Shown here piece after piece: positions 14,218 to 17,839 of a DNA stretch of 17,839 bases. The notes beneath the pieces were generated by a model. It made no database searches, had not been told where the DNA came from, and was given only the letters and a program-made list of their open reading frames with translations. The stretch comes from an uncultured Clostridia bacterium (lineage in GTDB: Bacteria > Bacillota > Clostridia > Peptostreptococcales > Anaerovoracaceae): positions 1 through 17,839 of the forward strand of contig CAKQUI010000037.1 in assembly GCA_934277495.1 (NCBI GenBank), given 5' to 3'. Position 1 is the first letter of the stretch. Each line of letters starts with the position of its first letter. A program made the position numbers and the translations under genes.

Positions 14218-14922
14218 ATGAGACTGAATAAATATATAGCAGCTGCAGGCATATGCAGCCGCAGGAAAGCAGATGAACTTATCGCTAACGGCAATGTCAG
14301 GATAAACGGAGCCGTTATGAAAGAGATGGGATACGATGTGGCTGACGGCGACACTGTCCAGGTAAACGGCAGGACCGTAAGCGCAGCATCGAAGAAAGTA
14401 TATGTAGCTGTGAACAAGCCCCTGGGATATATAACGTCCATGGACGACGACCGCAGCAGAGCGACGGTAGCAGAGCTGGTGGCAGATATCCCGGAGAGAC
14501 TTTTCCCGGTGGGAAGGCTTGACTATAACACTACAGGTCTTCTGATAATGACAAACGACGGCGACCTGACCTATACCCTCACCCACCCGAAGCACGAAGT
14601 ATGGAAGACATATATAGCCACCGTGGCAGGCGTCATCTCCGACAACCGCATAGCAAGGCTCCGCAAGGGCGTGGATATCGGCGGTTTCGTCACTTCACCT
14701 GCAAAGGTACGAGTCATAAAACAGATGCCTCGCCGTGCAGTGGTGGAGATCAGCATCCATGAAGGCAAGAACAGACAGGTCCGCAAGATGTTTGCAGCTG
14801 TAGGCAACAAGGTCCAGGAGCTGGAAAGAGTGTCCATCGGCGATATCAGACTGGGACGGCTGATGAGCGGTCACTACCGCAAACTCACAAGAGAAGAGAT
14901 CGAATACCTCAAGAGCCTGTAG
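14218..14922 (+). CDS. rluB: 23S rRNA pseudouridine synthase, RluB/RsuA family
   Basis: A 234-residue enzyme predicted to isomerise a uridine in ribosomal RNA. An S4 RNA-binding domain occupies residues 1-47 (MRLNKYIAAAGICSRRKADE). The catalytic domain follows, with the strand NKPLGYITS (66-74) and the active-site motif GRLDYNTTGLL (99-109); D102 is the catalytic aspartate. HEGKNRQVRKMF near the C-terminus is the other family signature. AAAGGA lies 8 bases before the ATG. RluB (23S U2605) is the usual partner in Firmicutes, but RsuA or RluE/F cannot be excluded without a tree. Single gene, ending at the terminator at 15013. Confidence 0.92.
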   Translation: MRLNKYIAAAGICSRRKADELIANGNVRINGAVMKEMGYDVADGDTVQVNGRTVSAASKKVYVAVNKPLGYITSMDDDRSRATVAELVADIPERLFPVGRLDYNTTGLLIMTNDGDLTYTLTHPKHEVWKTYIATVAGVISDNRIARLRKGVDIGGFVTSPAKVRVIKQMPRRAVVEISIHEGKNRQVRKMFAAVGNKVQELERVSIGDIRLGRLMSGHYRKLTREEIEYLKSL

Positions 14923-15012
14923 GCGGCAGCACAGCCCGCAGATGCTGGATCAGTTTTTTCCGATGAAAAACGTGATATATCCTGCAGGTCAGGCAACAAA
15001 TATGAGCAAAAC

Positions 15013-15066
15013 AAAACGAGAGCAGTGAGTCGTATGGCGTGTCATACAGATCAGCTCTCGTTTTTT
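15013..15066. terminator. Bidirectional intrinsic terminator
   Basis: AAAACGAGAGC (15013-15023) pairs with GCTCTCGTTTT (15054-15064) and encloses an inner GTATG/CATAC stem. A T6 run follows on the plus strand (after rluB) and TTTTGTTTTG follows on the minus strand (after the acyl-CoA dehydrogenase fusion), so it can end both converging transcripts. The remaining intergenic bases on either side, 14923-15012 and 15065-15183, hold no gene that I can support. Confidence 0.9.
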
Positions 15067-15183
15067 AGTTATGGAATCCTGTTATGCAGGAAACGATCTC
15101 ACGGGGCTCACGTGATCCTGCATCTGTCATGCTGCAGCGGGACCTGCGCAGCCTGCCTTATTATCTGCCAGTCCCGGCAATAT

Positions 15184-16770
15184 CTACTTTCCCCATTTTG
15201 CTATCAGCTCAGGGAGTATGTCATACACATTTCCGACGATGCCGTAATCCGCTGCCTTGAATATAGGAGCCTTAGGGTTCTTGTTGATTGCCACGATCAC
15301 CGACGATCCCTTCATGCCTGCCAGATGCTGGTTCATGCCGGAGATGCCGCATGCAAAGTATATGTCCGGCGTCACCTTCCTGCCTGTCAGACCTACCTGA
15401 TCAGCCTCGTCTGCCCATCCCATGGACACTGCGCCTCTGGATGCTGCGAACGTGCCGCCTGTTGCTTCAGCCAGCTGTCTTACGAGGTCGAGGCTCTCGG
15501 TCTTTTTGAATCCTCTGCCGCCTGAACATATTATCTCATCCTTCTTCACATCAGCCAGCGCTTCGATGAGCTGATCCACTGTTTCAAAGAGCACTGCCGG
15601 TGCCTTTTCTTCCTTCGGTGCCTTTTTCTTAGGGAATATCTTTCCTGAGATGACAAGCTTCATAACTTCCGATGTGCCTTCATAGATCTGAGTGATCTTG
15701 GCATCTCTCATGTATCTTTCGATCGGAAGATCCTTGATATATCCGTATCCGCCGTGGAACTGCACAGCCTTCACCGTAACATCCATAGCTGTGGATGAGC
15801 AGGAAAGTTTAGCCTTTGCAGCTGATTCTGTAGTTCCCGGAAGACCATTTTCTCTGATGTACGCCGCCTTGTACAGCAGCAGTCTCGATGCATCGATCCT
15901 TGTCTCCATCTCTGCCATTTCGAAAGCCATAGCCTGGAATCCGCTGAGTTTCTTGCCGAACTGTTCTCTGTGCTGCATGTACTCGACAGTCCTGTCGAAA
16001 GCGCCCTGAGCGATACCGAGGGCCTGGGCTGCGATACCAAGTCTGCCGACGTCAAGGGAAGTCATTGCTACCTTGAACCCTTTGCCAAGCTCTCCCAGCA
16101 GATTTTCCTTAGGCACGATGCAGTCGTCGAAGACCAGTTCCGATACGACGGATCCTCTGATGCCCATCTTGTCCTCTGTCCTGCCCTTGTAGAATCCAGG
16201 CATGCCCTTTTCCACGATGAATGCACTGATGCCCTTCGTTCCTTTGGACTGGTCGGTCATGGCCATGACAACATACACGTCTGCTATGCCGCCGCCTGAA
16301 ATGAAGACCTTGGAGCCGTTCAGCAGATAGTGATCGCCCTTGTCCTCTGCGATGGTCTGCTGCATTGCAGCGTCAGTGCCTGCGTTGGGCTCGGTGAGTC
16401 CGAATGCGCCTATCTTCTCTCCGCTGAGCAGATCAGACAGATATTTTCTCTTCTGTTCTTCTGTGCCGTATGTGAATATCGGCCAGCAGCACAGTGCGTT
16501 GTGGGTCTGGACTATCACGCCGTGGGACGGACATATCTTTGATATCTCCTCCACTGCCATGACGTATGTGACATAGTCGAGACCGCTGCCGCCGTATTCC
16601 TTCGGGAACGGCATTCCCATGATGCCCATTTTACCGAGTTTCTTCACGGTCTCCAGCGGATACTCCGCATCCCTGTCCATCTTATCCAGTATCGGAGCTA
16701 TCTCTTTCTCTGCGAAGTCTTTGAGCATCGCCTTTATCTCAAGCTGTTTTTCAGAATATCCAAATTCCAT
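15184..16770 (-). CDS. Acyl-CoA dehydrogenase fused to the EtfA FAD-binding domain
   Basis: A 528-residue single-frame fusion. Residues 1-379 are a complete acyl-CoA dehydrogenase: LTEPNAGTDAA (125-135) in the FAD/substrate region, HREQFGKKLSGFQAMAFEMAEM, QFHGGYGY (337-344), and IYEGTSEV (362-369) with E364 as the expected catalytic base. A Lys/Pro/Glu-rich linker (380-391) leads to residues 394-528, which match the C-terminal FAD-binding domain of electron transfer flavoprotein alpha: CSGGRGF (415-421), FAASRGAVSMGW, QVGLTGRKVTPDIYFACGISG, QHLAGM and INKNPKAPIFKAADYG. The dehydrogenase would oxidise or reduce an acyl-CoA and may pass electrons straight to the attached flavin. No etfB or separate etfA is in the window. 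GAGG lies 7 bases before the ATG. Single gene, divergent from the STAS-ligase gene. Confidence 0.93.
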   Translation of the reverse strand: MEFGYSEKQLEIKAMLKDFAEKEIAPILDKMDRDAEYPLETVKKLGKMGIMGMPFPKEYGGSGLDYVTYVMAVEEISKICPSHGVIVQTHNALCCWPIFTYGTEEQKRKYLSDLLSGEKIGAFGLTEPNAGTDAAMQQTIAEDKGDHYLLNGSKVFISGGGIADVYVVMAMTDQSKGTKGISAFIVEKGMPGFYKGRTEDKMGIRGSVVSELVFDDCIVPKENLLGELGKGFKVAMTSLDVGRLGIAAQALGIAQGAFDRTVEYMQHREQFGKKLSGFQAMAFEMAEMETRIDASRLLLYKAAYIRENGLPGTTESAAKAKLSCSSTAMDVTVKAVQFHGGYGYIKDLPIERYMRDAKITQIYEGTSEVMKLVISGKIFPKKKAPKEEKAPAVLFETVDQLIEALADVKKDEIICSGGRGFKKTESLDLVRQLAEATGGTFAASRGAVSMGWADEADQVGLTGRKVTPDIYFACGISGMNQHLAGMKGSSVIVAINKNPKAPIFKAADYGIVGNVYDILPELIAKWGK

Positions 16771-16813
16771 TGTTTCGCCTCTCTTTCAGTAGATACAAAT
16801 ACACTTTGACGTT

Positions 16814-16842
16814 ATTATACCATGTCTGCCGGGATATTTGTA
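16814..16842 (-). promoter_or_regulatory. Promoter of the acyl-CoA dehydrogenase fusion gene
   Basis: On the minus strand a perfect TATAAT (16814-16819) preceded by TGG, an extended -10. The -35 position (16837-16842, TACAAA) is poor, as often tolerated with extended -10 elements. Leader is about 40 bases. Confidence 0.65.
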
Positions 16843-16886
16843 TAATCTTGATCTATAAGCTTCACAGGAAAATATATCTCCATACG

Positions 16887-16915
16887 CTGACGACCTGCAG
16901 CATATCTGATATAAT
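16887..16915 (+). promoter_or_regulatory. Promoter of the STAS-acyl-CoA synthetase gene
   Basis: CTGACG (16887-16892), 17 bases, perfect TATAAT (16910-16915) preceded by TGA (extended -10). Start near 16922, leaving an unusually long leader of about 112 bases. A second TATAAT at 16841-16846 has no usable -35. Confidence 0.65.
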
Positions 16916-16945
16916 GTAAACAGCACGAAAGTCTGAAACATCGTA

Positions 16946-16990
16946 CCGGGAAATCAGCTGCCCGGATATGCTGCATACGGCTCTGTGCAG
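16946..16990 (+). other. Two small hairpins in the STAS-ligase leader
   Basis: CCGGG (16946-16950) can pair with CCCGG (16961-16965), and CTGCA (16971-16975) with TGCAG (16986-16990), each with a 10-base loop. A 10-bp perfect palindrome CTTGATCAAG follows at 17003-17012, just before the ribosome site. No known riboswitch is recognised; the pairing is seen, a function is not shown. Confidence 0.35.
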
Positions 16991-17033
16991 ACAAAAGCAA
17001 ATCTTGATCAAGTAAGGGAAACAGGAAAAACAA

Positions 17034-17839
17034 ATGAGAATTTTTGAGAAAAAAGAAAAGGATACTGTCACGATCAGACTGAGAGGACGATTAGAAGTCA
17101 ACACCGCTCCGTATCTCAGAGAAGCAATGGAAAAAATCGACCCGGAAAAGGAAAAGCTCGTACTGGATCTGTCGGAACTGGAATATATTTCGGCAGCCGG
17201 CGTCAGAGAACTGATGATATGCCAGACCCGCATGGGCGAAGGCAGGATGGACATAACGAAGATATCCAGATCGCTGATGGAGGTCTTCGAGCTCACCGGA
17301 TTCGACAACATACTGCCGGTATCCAAAGAAGACGTGCAGGTGCCGTCGTACATGGGCGTGTCCTTCAAATCACTGCTGGAGCGCAAAGCCACTATGAAGG
17401 GCGACAAGGTGGTCCTGGTGGACCGTGACAGCAGCTGGACATGGAGCCAGATAAACAAATGCGCACAGATCATGGCTGTGGATCTGTCATATATGGGTAT
17501 AAAGAAAGGCACTCGTGTGGGACTTTGCGGAGCCAATTCCGTAGGCTGGATAATATGCTTTTTCGCACTGCAGAAACTTGGCGCTATGACGGTGCTGCTG
17601 AATTTTGCACATAAACCCGCTGAGATAGCAAGGATCTCGGGCCTCGGCGACATCGAATATCTCTGCTACGGCCAGATGACCGCCATGACCGACGAATTCG
17701 AATACATCAAGGAAGTCAGAGCCTGCGACGACAACAGGATACTGAAATTCTTCAGCATCCAGAATCCTGTGCTGTACCTGCAGCGTCTCGGCGAATACGA
17801 GATCGTCAAGGACTACTACCACGAGCCGGTGGACGCCGA
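17034..17839 (+). CDS. STAS domain fused to AMP-forming acyl-CoA synthetase (3' truncated by window edge)
   Basis: Open from the ATG at 17034 to the right edge, 268 residues visible. AGGA lies 7 bases before the ATG. Residues about 1-98 are a STAS domain: VTIRLRGRLEVNTAPYLRE (12-30), then LVLDLSELEYISAAGVREL (42-60), as in SpoIIAA/RsbV-type anti-sigma-factor antagonists. The site aligned with the phosphorylated serine of SpoIIAA is alanine (A55). Residues about 108-268 match the N-terminal part of class I adenylate-forming enzymes: FKSLLERKATMKGDKVVLVD, SWTWSQIN, KKGTRVGLCGANSVGWIICFFALQKLGAMTVLLN and the HKPAEIARI helix. The ATP-binding TSGTTGxPK-type motif should come just past the edge. 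The ligase would activate a carboxylic acid to its acyl-CoA; the substrate is unknown. Divergent from the acyl-CoA dehydrogenase fusion. Confidence 0.85.
   Translation, partial: MRIFEKKEKDTVTIRLRGRLEVNTAPYLREAMEKIDPEKEKLVLDLSELEYISAAGVRELMICQTRMGEGRMDITKISRSLMEVFELTGFDNILPVSKEDVQVPSYMGVSFKSLLERKATMKGDKVVLVDRDSSWTWSQINKCAQIMAVDLSYMGIKKGTRVGLCGANSVGWIICFFALQKLGAMTVLLNFAHKPAEIARISGLGDIEYLCYGQMTAMTDEFEYIKEVRACDDNRILKFFSIQNPVLYLQRLGEYEIVKDYYHEPVDA

Noticed and set aside
16862..17653. 263-codon open frame on the minus strand opposite the STAS-ligase gene
   Set aside because: It overlaps a gene with two clear domains on the plus strand and its Ser-rich product shows no recognisable family; it is a shadow of that gene's codon bias.

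Overview
The window looks like chromosomal DNA of an anaerobic, low-to-mid GC Firmicute of the class Clostridia. The reasons are an 8-cysteine 2[4Fe-4S] clostridial ferredoxin, a Rex redox repressor, CIRCE control of groES, a butyrate-type CoA-transferase, a KtrAB potassium system, an FMN-riboswitch-controlled riboflavin transporter, and AGGAGG-type ribosome binding sites with TTGACA/TATAAT promoters. Genus cannot be set from sequence reading alone; the order Eubacteriales (butyrate-forming or amino-acid-fermenting anaerobes) is a reasonable guess.

Left part (1-8200, almost all on the minus strand). Read in the direction of transcription: tsaE, tsaB, rimI, a small 4-Cys protein, tsaD, an ABC-F ATPase, then acpP-rex, then (past a plus-strand ferredoxin gene) a P-loop/Asp23-like protein, an OGG1-type DNA glycosylase, and finally the CIRCE-controlled groES whose first 19 codons are at the left edge. 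Most of this order matches the Bacillus subtilis ydiB-ydiC-ydiD-ydiE-ydiF ... rex ... groES region, so it is an old conserved neighbourhood with clostridial insertions (ferredoxin, acpP, ogg, the small Cys protein). The tsa genes together make the t6A modification of ANN-decoding tRNAs.

Middle part (8200-14930). A riboflavin ECF substrate-binding protein (ribU-like) sits behind an FMN riboswitch and an intrinsic terminator. Divergent from it is a CoA-transferase of the butyryl-CoA:acetate type with a strong terminator. Then come a membrane-bound GGDEF diguanylate cyclase, the ktrB-ktrA potassium uptake operon (all minus strand), and a plus-strand RluB/RsuA-type pseudouridine synthase.

Right part (14930-17839). 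This is the most unusual region. A minus-strand acyl-CoA dehydrogenase is fused in one frame to the FAD-binding C-terminal domain of electron transfer flavoprotein alpha. Divergent from it, a plus-strand gene that runs off the window fuses an N-terminal STAS (anti-sigma-factor-antagonist-like) domain to the start of an AMP-forming acyl-CoA synthetase. Both have good promoter candidates in the shared 263-bp intergenic region. A CoA ligase, an acyl-CoA dehydrogenase with a built-in electron-acceptor domain and a butyrate-type CoA-transferase (6 kb away) would fit together as an acyl-CoA activation/reduction pathway, but that linkage is inference.

There is no intergenic stretch over 300 bases. 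No tRNA, rRNA, CRISPR array, insertion sequence or phage gene was seen.
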